From assembly GCF_001639145.1 (NCBI RefSeq), contig NZ_LROY01000002.1:2078501-2142500 (forward strand): a stretch of DNA of 64,000 nucleotides. The letters run 5' to 3'. Position numbers and translations under genes: made by a program. Source of the DNA: Microbulbifer sp. Q7 (GTDB taxonomy: Bacteria; Pseudomonadota; Gammaproteobacteria; Pseudomonadales; Cellvibrionaceae). The notes under the pieces were generated by a model. The model did not search any database and had not been told where the DNA came from. It saw only the letters and a list, made by a program, of their open reading frames with translations. Of the stretch, positions 55,248 through 64,000 are shown piece after piece. Every line of letters starts with the position of its first letter. Positions within the stretch are counted from its first letter, which is position 1.

Positions 55248-58200
55248 TTATTCGACACCCAAGTGCCTTTTTGCCTGATCAAAATGTAGTTTAGCTAAAT
55301 GAACACTTTCGCCTGTTAAACTTACTGTTCGATTTACAAGGCCCTGCACCGAAGAAATTTCCGATAGATGCTTATCTGCTTTAAGTGAGTGGGTCACACT
55401 GCCCTGATGCCTGCGGTGGGTATTCAGACTTTTCGAACAGTATTTGATCAAAGCGTTTTCACTTGCCAGCAGATCGGTGTAAAGGAACCAGTCCCCCGCC
55501 ACGGAGTATTCATAAAGACGGTCACCGGTTCTATCTAGAGCGTCACACAAACTGGATGTGCGGAAGATCACACCACTGACATTCATGATGATGTTCTTGA
55601 CCGCAAGGAACTCTGCCAGAAATTCCTTACCGGGCATGCGGAAGCTTTTGGCGAAGGTCGTTTCACCAAATTCCTCGAAGTAGTAGTTGTAGCTTTCGGC
55701 CAGTAGATTGCCATCCTGGTCCACCTGCCTGGAGTCGCAATAAGCAAGGTCAAACGCATCGTCCGAAACCAGCTCGCTCACGAAATCGGGAGCCGCGAGG
55801 TCGTCGGCCTCGGCAATCCACAACAGCTCCCCTTTGGCCAGCCTTGCTCCCTTGTCCCACTGGCGGAACACGGAGCCGGAGTTTTTTTCGTTGACGATCA
55901 GCTGGATTTCCCGCTGATGTAAATCTGCCGTTTCCTGGATTACCGACACGCTATTGTCGCTGGACTTGTCGTCCAGGACGATAACCTCGTAGACGGGATA
56001 ATTCTGGGCGAAGATAGTCTCCAGCCGGGGGCCGATATGATCCTCATAATTGTAGTTGGGTACCACAACAGAAACACGGCGCAATTCCGGCATCAGCAAC
56101 TCAACGAGGCTGAATACATAGTCTCTCCATTCGAAGGTGCCGATTGCCCAGGCACTACGCGCTGCTCGATGTGCCTCGCTATCGTTGGCAATTTCGCGGT
56201 CAATCGCATCAAACAATGCATTTACGTCACCCATGGGCACCAGGGCACCATTGGAGTCGTTGCGCAGTAGTTCTGCAAAACCGCCGCCATTCTGGAAGCC
56301 CACTACCGGGGTGCCAAGTGCCAGGGACTCCAGCACGACCGATGGGAATGGGTCTTCCCGCGAGGTCATGGCAAAGGCATCCGCGCCCTGCAGGTACAGG
56401 GAAATCTCGCTGGTGAACGGCACGATATGCAGGTGCGATTCCAGCTCGCTACCGGCTATATCTCGGAGTATCCAGTTTTTGAGGCCAGGCTCTACATTGC
56501 CCAGCCAGACAAAGTGATAATCGGAGCTTTTTGCCAATGCAACCCGCGCGGTGCTAACAAACAGGTCGAATCCTTTGCGCAGGTCGGCAAACCCGGCATT
56601 AACTACAATCTTGGCCCTACCCGGCAGGTTCAACTTCTTGCGCAGGGATTTGTGGCTGTTGCTGTTTGGCTCGAGCTTTTGATAGATCCCCTGTGGCTTG
56701 ATAACAGCCTTCTCGCCGATTGAGCCGACTACCCGCTCAAAGGAGTCTTTGACGAAGGACGATGCAAACACCACGGATGCCGCATTTTCCGCAATTGCCT
56801 TGGCCCTGTCTTCCAGCGCATATTCCTTGATCAGGGTTTCCAACTCATGCACCAGGGAAATGACTTTCAGGCCGCTATCGGCCAAAACTTCCGTACACTG
56901 CCCGGATACCGTAGTATTACAGATGGCATGGGCAACGGTACTGCGGCCGGTGATTTCCTTGACGATGTCCCGGAATATGGCGATATCGCCATGAGCCACA
57001 TGGGTTTTGCCGATCTTCTGGTAATCCTTGACGAGGGGGCCGCCATCAAGTAGAACCAGCTCTACATCAATGCCAAAATCCTGAACCAGGGTCTTGAAGA
57101 TGTTCAGCGTCAGCAGTTGTGCACCGTGTTTGTAGGCATCGTGCCCAACCAGAACGAGCTTTGTTTTGCCCTCCTGGCGGGTCAGGCCATGTACCGCCCT
57201 ATAAGTTGCATTCAGATAGGCGCTGCCCCAGTAAACATCGGGCTCCAGGTGTGCACCTTCGGCCCATTCATTCCAGGCATTGATGACAACGAACGACTCA
57301 TCTCCGCCAATAGGGTTCGCCTCTGCATACTTCACCATGCTGGCCAGCCAGCGCTCGTACTTGGCGGGTGTAGAATCGATGAAGCCCATGCCGCGGCCGG
57401 GCTTTCTGGCTTCGTTGTCCCAGCTCGGAGTAACTGCACGAATGAGGTCAAAATCGGGCTTCTCGACCTCCAGGCTGCGCTGTACCAGTTCATCATATAG
57501 CGGGTAGTGCCCCGTAAATCCGGGGTCTACAAGACCGAGCTCCTGGGCCTTGGAGTCCAGACCCTGCGCGAGCTTATGCGGCGGGAACTCAACTGCACCG
57601 TCCATACCGAACACTTCGGGGTCGTTGTCGCCAAACGCTTGGGCCATGTAGAACAGCGGCGCTTCCCCGAGCAACTCCTCACTCAGTTTGCGCCATTTTT
57701 TGATTCTGTTGACCGCATCGGGAATGATACCGGGGCGGTAGATAAAGAACAGTGGGTGACCATCAACGCGAATATAGCGAGGATCGGCAAAGTGGCGGCC
57801 GATATCCCGTATAAACGCAATATCATCTTCATCGTGGTAGTCCTGCGCGATCAGGACATTGTTTTCCAGCCCGTCCCAGGTTCTGGTCCAGTTTTCATTG
57901 GCCCACAGGATACAGAATGGCAACTCAATTTCGGGGCTGTCCATCAGCATGTTGACGGGGCTATCCATCAGGCGTTTGCCGTTGAACCAGTAATGGTAGA
58001 AGCAGAAACCATGCAAACCGGCAGCCTGGGCCATTTCCGCCTGCGCCTTGAGAGTGTCCTTCAGGCGCAGGTCGTAATAACCCAGGTCGCGAGGCAAGTG
58101 GGGCTGGTAGTGCCCTTTGAACCGGGGCAGGCCGCGGGTTACGTTGGTCCACTCGGTAAAGCCCTCGCCCCACCACTCACTGTTCTCCTTGAACGGGTGG

Positions 58201-59009
58201 AACTGGGGTAAGTAATACGCCAGCGCTTTGACTTTGGCAGCCTTCATGGATTTCCCTTTGTACTGGAAATCCTCGTAGCCCTCGCCCGGCCCCCGGTAGC
58301 GTGTTATTTCAGCCAACAGGTCAAGTCCGCCAGTGCTGGCACTGCTCGGTTGTGCGCTACCAACAGGCCGAATCGGCAAACCCCTGGCCTTGCCAACGGT
58401 CAGGTAATGCCAAAACGGATTATCCGTCAGATTGTTTTCTGCTTTGTACTTTGCGAGGTCAAACAGTATCGACGGGTTCCGTCCCTCATTGACGCCTTGA
58501 AATAGGAAGTGAAAGTACGGATCCATGCCGGACTCTTCGATATCCGGATTCGCGCTCAGGTAATAATCCATGCTGAATTCAGGCAATGGACTGAGCTTAT
58601 CTTTGGCGACATGCGCGTAAAAATAGCTAAGAACTAGACCATCGATTGGCTGGCTGACCTGCCGACGAACATATTCGATGTCCACACACGGTGAGGGGTT
58701 GCGTCCCTCCACCTCACCGTGCTGTATATAGTGTACCAGCGGGTGTATCCCGGCATCTTTTACATCACGGTATGTTTCGAGGTACCAGTTTGCATCGAAC
58801 AGGTACGAGGGGTTTCGGCCCTCCCGAAAGCCGTGATAGTAAAAATGGATCAGTGGATTTTCTCCACTTTCTACCACATCCGGATTACATTCTTTGTACC
58901 ACTCTTCGTTGAATAAACCCGACTCGTGAATTAACCAGATATTCTCGGAGTCAGACGAAGCTTTTCTTTTACGCCCAAGCTTTAGTAAATCTTTCATTTT
59001 TTCGTACAT
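55248..59009 (-). CDS. Trimodular glycosyltransferase: repeats, WbsX domain, GT4, GT2
   Basis: This 1253-residue protein has four parts. Residues 25-210 hold about four short repeats with the pattern (F/Y)D--WYL---PDV---G-NPL-HY--HG--EGRNPS, often found at the front of large glycosyltransferases. Residues 260-600 are a WbsX domain (YYLPQFHPFKENSEWWGEGF, then TEWTNVTRGLPRFKGHYQPH), related to GH99-like enzymes. Residues about 615-960 form a GT4 transferase (VLVGHDAYKHGAQLLTL, VVNAGFADLRKGFDLFV, MTSREDPFPSVVLESLALGT). From residue 977 a GT2 domain follows (VSVVVPNYNYEDHIGPRLET, LDDKSSDNS). A single chain may therefore add two or more sugars. Specificities are unknown. It lies 16 bases upstream of the sulfotransferase gene. 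Confidence 0.9.
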   Translation of the reverse strand: MYEKMKDLLKLGRKRKASSDSENIWLIHESGLFNEEWYKECNPDVVESGENPLIHFYYHGFREGRNPSYLFDANWYLETYRDVKDAGIHPLVHYIQHGEVEGRNPSPCVDIEYVRRQVSQPIDGLVLSYFYAHVAKDKLSPLPEFSMDYYLSANPDIEESGMDPYFHFLFQGVNEGRNPSILFDLAKYKAENNLTDNPFWHYLTVGKARGLPIRPVGSAQPSSASTGGLDLLAEITRYRGPGEGYEDFQYKGKSMKAAKVKALAYYLPQFHPFKENSEWWGEGFTEWTNVTRGLPRFKGHYQPHLPRDLGYYDLRLKDTLKAQAEMAQAAGLHGFCFYHYWFNGKRLMDSPVNMLMDSPEIELPFCILWANENWTRTWDGLENNVLIAQDYHDEDDIAFIRDIGRHFADPRYIRVDGHPLFFIYRPGIIPDAVNRIKKWRKLSEELLGEAPLFYMAQAFGDNDPEVFGMDGAVEFPPHKLAQGLDSKAQELGLVDPGFTGHYPLYDELVQRSLEVEKPDFDLIRAVTPSWDNEARKPGRGMGFIDSTPAKYERWLASMVKYAEANPIGGDESFVVINAWNEWAEGAHLEPDVYWGSAYLNATYRAVHGLTRQEGKTKLVLVGHDAYKHGAQLLTLNIFKTLVQDFGIDVELVLLDGGPLVKDYQKIGKTHVAHGDIAIFRDIVKEITGRSTVAHAICNTTVSGQCTEVLADSGLKVISLVHELETLIKEYALEDRAKAIAENAASVVFASSFVKDSFERVVGSIGEKAVIKPQGIYQKLEPNSNSHKSLRKKLNLPGRAKIVVNAGFADLRKGFDLFVSTARVALAKSSDYHFVWLGNVEPGLKNWILRDIAGSELESHLHIVPFTSEISLYLQGADAFAMTSREDPFPSVVLESLALGTPVVGFQNGGGFAELLRNDSNGALVPMGDVNALFDAIDREIANDSEAHRAARSAWAIGTFEWRDYVFSLVELLMPELRRVSVVVPNYNYEDHIGPRLETIFAQNYPVYEVIVLDDKSSDNSVSVIQETADLHQREIQLIVNEKNSGSVFRQWDKGARLAKGELLWIAEADDLAAPDFVSELVSDDAFDLAYCDSRQVDQDGNLLAESYNYYFEEFGETTFAKSFRMPGKEFLAEFLAVKNIIMNVSGVIFRTSSLCDALDRTGDRLYEYSVAGDWFLYTDLLASENALIKYCSKSLNTHRRHQGSVTHSLKADKHLSEISSVQGLVNRTVSLTGESVHLAKLHFDQAKRHLGVE

Positions 59010-59050
59010 TTAAAACTATTAAAAATTTGGTTCAACGGTGTTCCACTAAA

Positions 59051-60130
59051 CTAAATCTGATAATCACCAGAAAGAACAGATTGCCACCAGCTGCGATTAT
59101 TCAAGTACCACTGCACTGTTTTTCGAATACCAGATGCGAAGCTTTCGACTGGCTCATAACCAAGCTCGTCGTTAGACTTGGCTGGATCGATCGCGTAGCG
59201 TCGATCATGTCCGGCGCGATCAGTTACGTGCGTGATCAGTTCCTGAGCGATTCCCTGTTGGGCTTTTTGGGCATCGGGGAAGCTTTCCGCCAACTCGGGG
59301 GTTTCTGAAAATTTCGCATTCATTAGTTCGCAGATCAGCTTGACGATATCGAAGTTCGCCCACTCATTAATACCGCCGATGTTGTAGCACTCACCCAAGC
59401 GACCCTTCTTAATTACTAGATCGATACCGCGCGCATGGTCCTCCACATACAGCCAGTCCCGGATTTGCTGACCATCGCCGTAAATCGGCAGCGGCTTATC
59501 CTGCAGGATATTGGTAATGACCAGCGGAATGAGCTTCTCCGGAAAGTGGTAGGGCCCGTAGTTATTGGAGCAATTACTGGTGGTAACCTTCAAACCATAG
59601 GTGTGATGGTAAGCACGCACTAGATGATCCGAGGCGGCCTTGCTCGCAGAGTACGGGCTATTCGGCGCGTAGGGTGTTGTCTCGCTGAAGGCAGGGTCGT
59701 TTGGTCCCAACGTGCCGTACACCTCGTCAGTGGAAACGTGGTGAAATCGGTGATTTTCTTTGTTCAGTCCTTCGTCCAGCCAAACTCTCTTGGCCGCCTT
59801 GAGCAGGCTGTGGGTACCGATGATATTGGTTTCGATAAAGGCATCCGGGCCAGTGATCGAACGGTCTACATGGCTCTCTGCCGCGAAGTGCACCAGAGTA
59901 TCGATTTGGTGCTCTTTGAGCAGCGTCTCTACCAGCGCGGTATCGCAGATATTGCCGTGGCTGAAGGCAAAATTCGGGTTTTCTGCCACTGGATCGAGGT
60001 TTGCTTTGTTACCCGCGTAGGTGAGCGCGTCCAGTACGACTACTTTGTCTTGCGGGTAGGTTTTCATCCAGTAGTGGACAAAGTTGGCGCCGATGAAGCC
60101 GGCACCGCCGGTTACTAGCAGGTTGCTCAT
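59051..60130 (-). CDS. rfbB: dTDP-glucose 4,6-dehydratase
   Basis: This 359-residue short-chain dehydrogenase fold enzyme makes dTDP-4-keto-6-deoxyglucose, step two of dTDP-L-rhamnose synthesis. NAD motif [13 protein letters not shown] is at the N-terminus, STDEVYG holds the catalytic Thr/Asp/Glu triad, and [12 protein letters not shown] has the YxxxK pair. The [19 protein letters not shown] motif is diagnostic for the family. I chose the ATG at 60130; a start at 60205 would add 25 residues that run into the hairpin-bearing gap. Confidence 0.96.
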   Translation of the reverse strand: MSNLLVTGGAGFIGANFVHYWMKTYPQDKVVVLDALTYAGNKANLDPVAENPNFAFSHGNICDTALVETLLKEHQIDTLVHFAAESHVDRSITGPDAFIETNIIGTHSLLKAAKRVWLDEGLNKENHRFHHVSTDEVYGTLGPNDPAFSETTPYAPNSPYSASKAASDHLVRAYHHTYGLKVTTSNCSNNYGPYHFPEKLIPLVITNILQDKPLPIYGDGQQIRDWLYVEDHARGIDLVIKKGRLGECYNIGGINEWANFDIVKLICELMNAKFSETPELAESFPDAQKAQQGIAQELITHVTDRAGHDRRYAIDPAKSNDELGYEPVESFASGIRKTVQWYLNNRSWWQSVLSGDYQI

Positions 60131-60154
60131 GTTTTGCAGTTCCGTTGGTCTTGG

Positions 60155-60216
60155 TTCCGGGTGTGCCGGAATAATCAGTTCTAGATTTGTTTTTTCGCGG
60201 GGCACTGGTGCGCCCC
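60155..60216. repeat. Two hairpins between rfbD and rfbB
   Basis: TTCCGG/CCGGAA with a 5-base loop lies at 60155-60171, and GGGGC/GCCCC with an 8-base loop at 60199-60216. Neither has a T-run on the minus strand. They may be REP-like elements or processing sites in the rfb transcript. Confidence 0.5.
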
Positions 60217-60237
60217 GGTTCTCCCGCAGACAGGCTG

Positions 60238-61107
60238 CTACAGGTTGTGTGCACCTAAGACAGATCTCAGCACCTGGCGCCAGTGGCTCAGCTCCACACC
60301 AACCTCTTTGGTCAGGCGGGTTTTGTCCAGCACGCTGTAGGATGGGCGTGTCGCCGGGGTTGGGTAATCACTGGTGGCGATAGGGCCAATCTTTACCTGG
60401 CGGTCTTCTGGCAGTAGGCCGGAGGCCTTGCCTTCCTCAAAAATGGCTACCGCGAAGTCGTACCAACTGGCGGCGCCGGCATCGGTGCAGTGATAGATAC
60501 CACTTGCTTCCGGTGAGCTAGCCAGCGCATACAGTGCTTTGGCCAAGGTTCCCGCCCAGGTGGGCGTACCTATCTGGTCAGCGACGATCCCGAGCTGGTC
60601 GCGCTCGCGCATCAGACGCAACATGGTTGTGGCGAAGTTACCGCCCTCGCTGTCGTACACCCAGGCGGTACGCACGATGATCGCCTCGGGGAGAATGGCT
60701 TCAACCGCCTCTTCACCACGCGCTTTGCTTTCGCCATAAACGCTGACGGGTTTGCGGATATCGGTCGGCTGGTAAGGGTGTGACTGCTTGCCGTCAAACA
60801 CGAAGTCGGTAGAGACGTGGATCAGGCGAGCGCCGAGTTCGCGGCAGGCAAGCGCCAGATTTTCCGGCCCTCGAGCATTGATGGCGTGGGCCTGCTCTAC
60901 TTCAGACTGCGCTTTGTCTACGGCGGTGTAGGCAGCGGCGTTGATGACGACATCCGGCCTTGCCTCGCTCAGAACAGCAAATACCTGCTCCTTATCGGCA
61001 ATATTCAAGGTGTCGCGGCCGTGAGCAATAACCGTTGCGCCGGCGGGCGCCTGCTTTTGGAGTTGCTGGCCTAGCTGGCCATTTTTACCGGTGATTAGAA
61101 TTTTCAT
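60238..61107 (-). CDS. rfbD: dTDP-4-dehydrorhamnose reductase
   Basis: This 289-residue NADPH-dependent reductase performs the last step to dTDP-L-rhamnose. It starts with [15 protein letters not shown], has [18 protein letters not shown], the [12 protein letters not shown] motif and the catalytic [10 protein letters not shown]. The length is normal. It lies between rfbC upstream and rfbB downstream; the order A-C-D-B differs from the common B-D-A-C order. Confidence 0.96.
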   Translation of the reverse strand: MKILITGKNGQLGQQLQKQAPAGATVIAHGRDTLNIADKEQVFAVLSEARPDVVINAAAYTAVDKAQSEVEQAHAINARGPENLALACRELGARLIHVSTDFVFDGKQSHPYQPTDIRKPVSVYGESKARGEEAVEAILPEAIIVRTAWVYDSEGGNFATTMLRLMRERDQLGIVADQIGTPTWAGTLAKALYALASSPEASGIYHCTDAGAASWYDFAVAIFEEGKASGLLPEDRQVKIGPIATSDYPTPATRPSYSVLDKTRLTKEVGVELSHWRQVLRSVLGAHNL

Positions 61108-61128
61108 TTTCTACTGTTTGTTGATGAT

Positions 61129-61153
61129 GGTGGATGCGCTGCGCTTATCCACC
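61129..61153. repeat. REP-like palindrome between rfbC and rfbD
   Basis: GGTGGAT, then GCGC-T-GCGC, then TT-ATCCACC form a long hairpin, followed by CTAC. Read on the minus strand it begins GTAGGGTGGATAAGCGCAGC, a form I know from repeated intergenic palindromes in many proteobacterial genomes. Confidence 0.65.
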
Positions 61154-61197
61154 CTACTGCTGTGTTCTATCCAAAATAAGAAATGGCAACGGGTGCT

Positions 61198-61746
61198 TTA
61201 GCTAAAAACGACAGCTTCTTTCAGGAGTTTGCCTTCGGCGTCTTTAGCAGAAAGCTTGGGCCGTTCGCCGTTGACCAGGGGCCACTCGATACCGATTTCC
61301 GGGTCGTCCCAACGCAGGGAGTGTTCGTGCTCCGGTGCGTAATAGTCGGTGCATTTGTAGACGAACTCGGCGGATTCGCTGGTGACGTAAAACCCGTGGG
61401 CGAAACCTTCCGGGACCCAGAGCTGGCGCTTGTTGTCTTCGTTCAGCAGTACGCCCACCCACTGACCGAAGGTAGGAGAGCTCTTGCGCAGGTCTACAGC
61501 CACATCGAACACTTCACCGGCGGTCACGCGGACCAGCTTGCCCTGGGTGTTTTCGGTCTGGTAGTGCAGGCCACGGAGAATGCCCTGGCTGGACTTACTG
61601 TGGTTGTCCTGCACGAAGGTGCGCTCGGCGCATTCGCGGTTGAAGAAGTCCTGGCGAAAGGTTTCCAGGAAGAAGCCGCGCTCGTCGCCGAAGACTTTTG
61701 GCTCGATGATTTTTACATCGGGGATGCTGGTTTCTATTACTTTCAT
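61198..61746 (-). CDS. rfbC: dTDP-4-dehydrorhamnose 3,5-epimerase
   Basis: This 182-residue cupin-fold epimerase has PKVFGDERGFFLETF, the catalytic histidine in GLHYQTE and the FAHGFYVTSE motif. The length is standard. It flips C3 and C5 of the keto sugar before RfbD reduction. The upstream ribosome site AGGCGAA is part of a short palindrome at 61757-61770 (see the repeat entry). Confidence 0.97.
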   Translation of the reverse strand: MKVIETSIPDVKIIEPKVFGDERGFFLETFRQDFFNRECAERTFVQDNHSKSSQGILRGLHYQTENTQGKLVRVTAGEVFDVAVDLRKSSPTFGQWVGVLLNEDNKRQLWVPEGFAHGFYVTSESAEFVYKCTDYYAPEHEHSLRWDDPEIGIEWPLVNGERPKLSAKDAEGKLLKEAVVFS

Positions 61747-61756
61747 AAAACTATTC

Positions 61757-61776
61757 GCCTGTGGTCAGGCTCCTAC
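61757..61776. repeat. REP-like palindrome between rfbA and rfbC
   Basis: On the minus strand it reads GTAGGAGCCTG-ACCA-CAGGC, a 5-bp perfect stem preceded by GTAGGA. It shares GGAGCCTG...CAGGC with the palindrome at 41693-41716 beyond kpsS. It also overlaps the rfbC ribosome binding region. Confidence 0.6.
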
Positions 61777-61793
61777 ATGGGTTTTTCTAACGA

Positions 61794-62708
61794 TTAGCGA
61801 GAGAAGGCGTGATCGGTTTTGGATTCGGCGAGGATTTGTATCAGGTATTCACCGTAGCCGCTCTTGATCAGTGGCTGCGCCTGTTTCTCCAGCGTTTCTG
61901 CGTCAATAAAACCTTTGCGGAAGGCAACTTCTTCTGGGCAGGCAATTTTAAGGCCCTGGCGGCGTTCGATGGTTTGCACAAACTGCGCAGCTTCCAGCAG
62001 GTTGTCGTGGGTGCCCGTGTCCAGCCATGCGGCACCGCGGCCCATCAGCTGTACATTGAGGTTGCCCTGCTCCAAGTACATGCGATTGAGGTCGGTGATC
62101 TCCAGCTCCCCGCGAGGGCTGGGCTTGATCTCACGCGCAAGGTCGCAGACCTGGTTGTCGTAAAAGTAGAGGCCGGTTACTGCGTAATTGGATTTCGGCT
62201 GCGCGGGCTTTTCTTCGAGACTGATCACCTTGCCGGATTTGTCGAACTCCGCCACACCGTAGGCACGGGGATCGGCAACGTGGTAGCCGAATACGGTGGC
62301 GCCCTCGGTGCGCTGGTTTGCGTTCTTCAGTACTTCACTGAAGTGCTCTGCATAATAGATGTTGTCGCCCAGTACCAGCGCACTGGGGTTGCTGCCAACA
62401 TGTTCACGGCCAATCAGGAACGCCTGTGCAAGGCCGTCGGGAGAAGGCTGCACCGCATAGGTAATGTTGATGCCCCACTGGCTGCCATCTTCCAGCAACT
62501 TCTGGAACAGACACTGTTCTTCGGGGGTGGTGATGATGAGGATATCCCGAATCCCCGCCATCATCAGGGTGGTCAGCGGGTAGTAGATCATCGGCTTGTC
62601 GTACACCGCCATCAGCTGCTTGCTGACCCCTTTGGTCAGCGGATACAGCCGCGTGCCTGACCCGCCAGCCAGAATTATTCCTTTTCGTGATGAAGTTCCC
62701 GCTTTCAT
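61794..62708 (-). CDS. rfbA: Glucose-1-phosphate thymidylyltransferase
   Basis: This 304-residue enzyme activates glucose-1-phosphate with dTTP, the first step of dTDP-rhamnose synthesis. The N-terminal nucleotide motif [20 protein letters not shown], then [16 protein letters not shown], and the LGDNIYY acidic metal site are all present. The ATG at 62708 is preceded by a strong GGGGGAAAAA site. It is the first rfb gene downstream of the KpsD-like gene, separated by a hairpin that may end part of the upstream transcript. Confidence 0.97.
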   Translation of the reverse strand: MKAGTSSRKGIILAGGSGTRLYPLTKGVSKQLMAVYDKPMIYYPLTTLMMAGIRDILIITTPEEQCLFQKLLEDGSQWGINITYAVQPSPDGLAQAFLIGREHVGSNPSALVLGDNIYYAEHFSEVLKNANQRTEGATVFGYHVADPRAYGVAEFDKSGKVISLEEKPAQPKSNYAVTGLYFYDNQVCDLAREIKPSPRGELEITDLNRMYLEQGNLNVQLMGRGAAWLDTGTHDNLLEAAQFVQTIERRQGLKIACPEEVAFRKGFIDAETLEKQAQPLIKSGYGEYLIQILAESKTDHAFSR

Positions 62709-62814
62709 TTTTTCCCCCGGATAAAATTCAACTAAATTTGGCGCTCATTTCACTGCAATCTTGAGGCCAAATACCTTCCCTGATTGCACATTTCGAACTG
62801 GTTGTTTTTCAAAA

Positions 62815-62846
62815 CCGAAGCGACCCTCAATAGTGAGTCGCCCCGG
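62815..62846 (-). terminator. Imperfect hairpin after the KpsD-like gene
   Basis: On the minus strand CCGGGGCGACTC, loop, GAGGGTCGCTTCGG is followed by TTTTGAAAAA. The stem has mismatches, so this is a moderate terminator or attenuator before the rfb genes. Confidence 0.55.
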
Positions 62847-62859
62847 CTAAATTGATTTG

Positions 62860-64000
62860 CTAGAACGACAGCACTGCAGCCGTGCCCACGGCGATACGAT
62901 ACAGAATTTCCGTTACGTCTTTTGTAACCTGCAGCTCACTCGCCTGGATTTCCGGCATTATCATGATTTCATCGCCCGGGCGGAGTACTCCATTCAGGCG
63001 ATTATTGAACTTGCGCTTTTTAATACGACTGATGGTGCCATCCATATGCAGAACCACCAGCTCATCGGTATTGGCGTTATTGGAGAATCCGCCGGCCAGC
63101 TCAATGTAATCTTCCAGCGTATGGCGCTCGTTGAACACCAGCGATGTGGGGAATACTACCTCTCCCACAACGGACACTGTTGAAGCGCGCAAGGGAACGA
63201 TGAGCGAATCGCCATCTTCCAGCAACATTTCACCCGCCTTGGCATTGTTGGCCAGTACCACCTGGCCACGCGGCTGGGCGTTGCGCGCCTTGGCGATAAA
63301 GTTCTGGATCATGGACGCAGTGTCCTTAATGGATGCCTGGTCTGCGGTGGTTGTCGGCTGGCGCGTGAGCGCCTCCATTTCCAGCGCATCCAGTGAACGC
63401 TCCAGGGCCACCTTCTGCTTTTTTGCCACGCTTTTGCGGTACAACTGCAGTGAGAAGGGATCGGCGTTATCGCGGTAGCGGAGTTTGTCGAGCAGGTCCT
63501 GCAGGGTTGCGCCGTAAGGCAATACATAGGCCGCCGGCCCATTCACTTCACCGCTAACGCGAACGGAAATGCTGGTTACCTCACTATCGCTCACCAGCTC
63601 CACATGGGCGCCCGGGTGCAACGGGGTACTGATGGCCTCTTCCAGCGGCAGGTAACTCGCCTGCTGCTGACTGCCGATAACCTGGGTAACCCGCGCAAAA
63701 TTGGCCTGCGGGTTGGGTTTGGCGACCATTAACACTTCGCTGAGGCTGGTGGTTGGGCCGATGAATTCGATCTGACCGGACTCCTGTACCGCACCCTCAA
63801 TACTGATGTACCCCTGGCGCGGGCCAACCACAATGGAATCTCCATTACGCAGTTGCAGTGCCGGCATCTGACCCTCAACCAAGAAGCTATACAGGTTGAT
63901 GCGTTGCAGCTCCTTGCCCTGGCGCAACACCTTGATATCGATGTAACTACCGCTTTGCCGGCTGATACCACCGGCGCTATCGAGATAGTAGAGTACGGAG
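62860..64000 (-). CDS. Polysaccharide export SLBB-domain protein, KpsD-like (5' part outside window)
   Basis: The frame is open from the right edge to the stop at 62860, giving the C-terminal 379 residues. It shows at least three SLBB-like beta-grasp repeats: VLYYLDSAGGISRQSGSYID, VSGEVNGPAAYVLPYGATL and VVGEVVFPTSLVFNERHTL, followed by DYIELAGGFSNNA. The chain ends in a short hydrophobic helix (EILYRIAVGTAAVLSF) rather than the Wza outer-membrane helix, which fits KpsD/VexA-type periplasmic or outer-membrane export proteins. KpsC and KpsS in the same row support the Kps reading. The ABC transporter genes (KpsM/T/E) are presumably beyond the right edge. Confidence 0.85.
   Translation of the reverse strand, partial: SVLYYLDSAGGISRQSGSYIDIKVLRQGKELQRINLYSFLVEGQMPALQLRNGDSIVVGPRQGYISIEGAVQESGQIEFIGPTTSLSEVLMVAKPNPQANFARVTQVIGSQQQASYLPLEEAISTPLHPGAHVELVSDSEVTSISVRVSGEVNGPAAYVLPYGATLQDLLDKLRYRDNADPFSLQLYRKSVAKKQKVALERSLDALEMEALTRQPTTTADQASIKDTASMIQNFIAKARNAQPRGQVVLANNAKAGEMLLEDGDSLIVPLRASTVSVVGEVVFPTSLVFNERHTLEDYIELAGGFSNNANTDELVVLHMDGTISRIKKRKFNNRLNGVLRPGDEIMIMPEIQASELQVTKDVTEILYRIAVGTAAVLSF

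Overview
The window looks like chromosomal DNA of a marine, glycan-degrading gammaproteobacterium of the Microbulbifer/Cellvibrionales type. This is an inference from gene content: a TonB receptor paired with a sugar permease, a secreted GH109-type enzyme, large thrombospondin-type-3 lipoproteins, and a Kps-type capsule locus with sulfotransferases. GC is high over most of the window and drops clearly at about 52.8-55.2 kb. I found no rRNA, tRNA, CRISPR array, transposase or integrase.

Layout. (1) 1-6.0 kb, minus strand: the N-terminal 1146 codons of a secreted beta-propeller/TSP3 protein that runs off the left edge, a DUF2007 protein, and a membrane diguanylate cyclase. (2) 6.45-9.34 kb, plus: glycine decarboxylase gcvP. 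(3) 9.4-18.5 kb, a likely signalling unit: a 1909-residue Ca-binding-repeat lipoprotein, an ECF43-like sigma factor, and a divergent Ser/Thr kinase with TPR repeats. (4) 18.6-21.3 kb: a small lipoprotein, purU and pepQ. (5) 21.4-32.9 kb: a complete-looking N-acetylgalactosamine (GalNAc) scavenging cluster. It has a permease, TonB receptor, Tat-exported GH109 lipoprotein, DeoR-type repressor, KbaZ/AgaZ, AgaS, ROK kinase and amidohydrolase deacetylase, with repeated TTTCGTTTC-like operators in the divergent promoter. (6) 33.0-41.4 kb: metE and divergent metR with an operator palindrome, a cytochrome b561, a PKD-type lipoprotein, and the DEAD-box helicase deaD. (7) 41.7-64.0 kb, all minus: a Kps-type capsule locus. 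Read in transcription order from the right edge it is KpsD-like exporter (partial), rfbA, rfbC, rfbD, rfbB, a trimodular WbsX/GT4/GT2 protein, sulfotransferase, glycosyltransferase, UDP-glucose dehydrogenase, sulfotransferase, double GT2, SLC13 anion permease, glycosyltransferase, kpsC, kpsS.

How the genes work together. In the GalNAc cluster the TonB receptor and GH109 enzyme would capture and trim GalNAc-capped glycans. The permease, kinase, deacetylase and AgaS would carry GalNAc to tagatose-6-phosphate. The final kinase and the catalytic aldolase subunit are not obvious here. In the capsule locus dTDP-rhamnose and UDP-glucuronate would be polymerised on a Kdo linker. Two sulfotransferases and an SLC13 anion permease suggest the polymer is sulfated.

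Most notable points: an anthrax-protective-antigen-like arrangement inside the giant TSP3 lipoprotein; an ECF sigma factor with a threonine where phospho-activated ECF43 factors carry their phosphosite; a shared C-terminal module of about 48 residues on two otherwise unrelated capsule enzymes; and REP-like palindromes between the rfb genes. Protein identifications are by eye from motifs and family knowledge; no database search was run.
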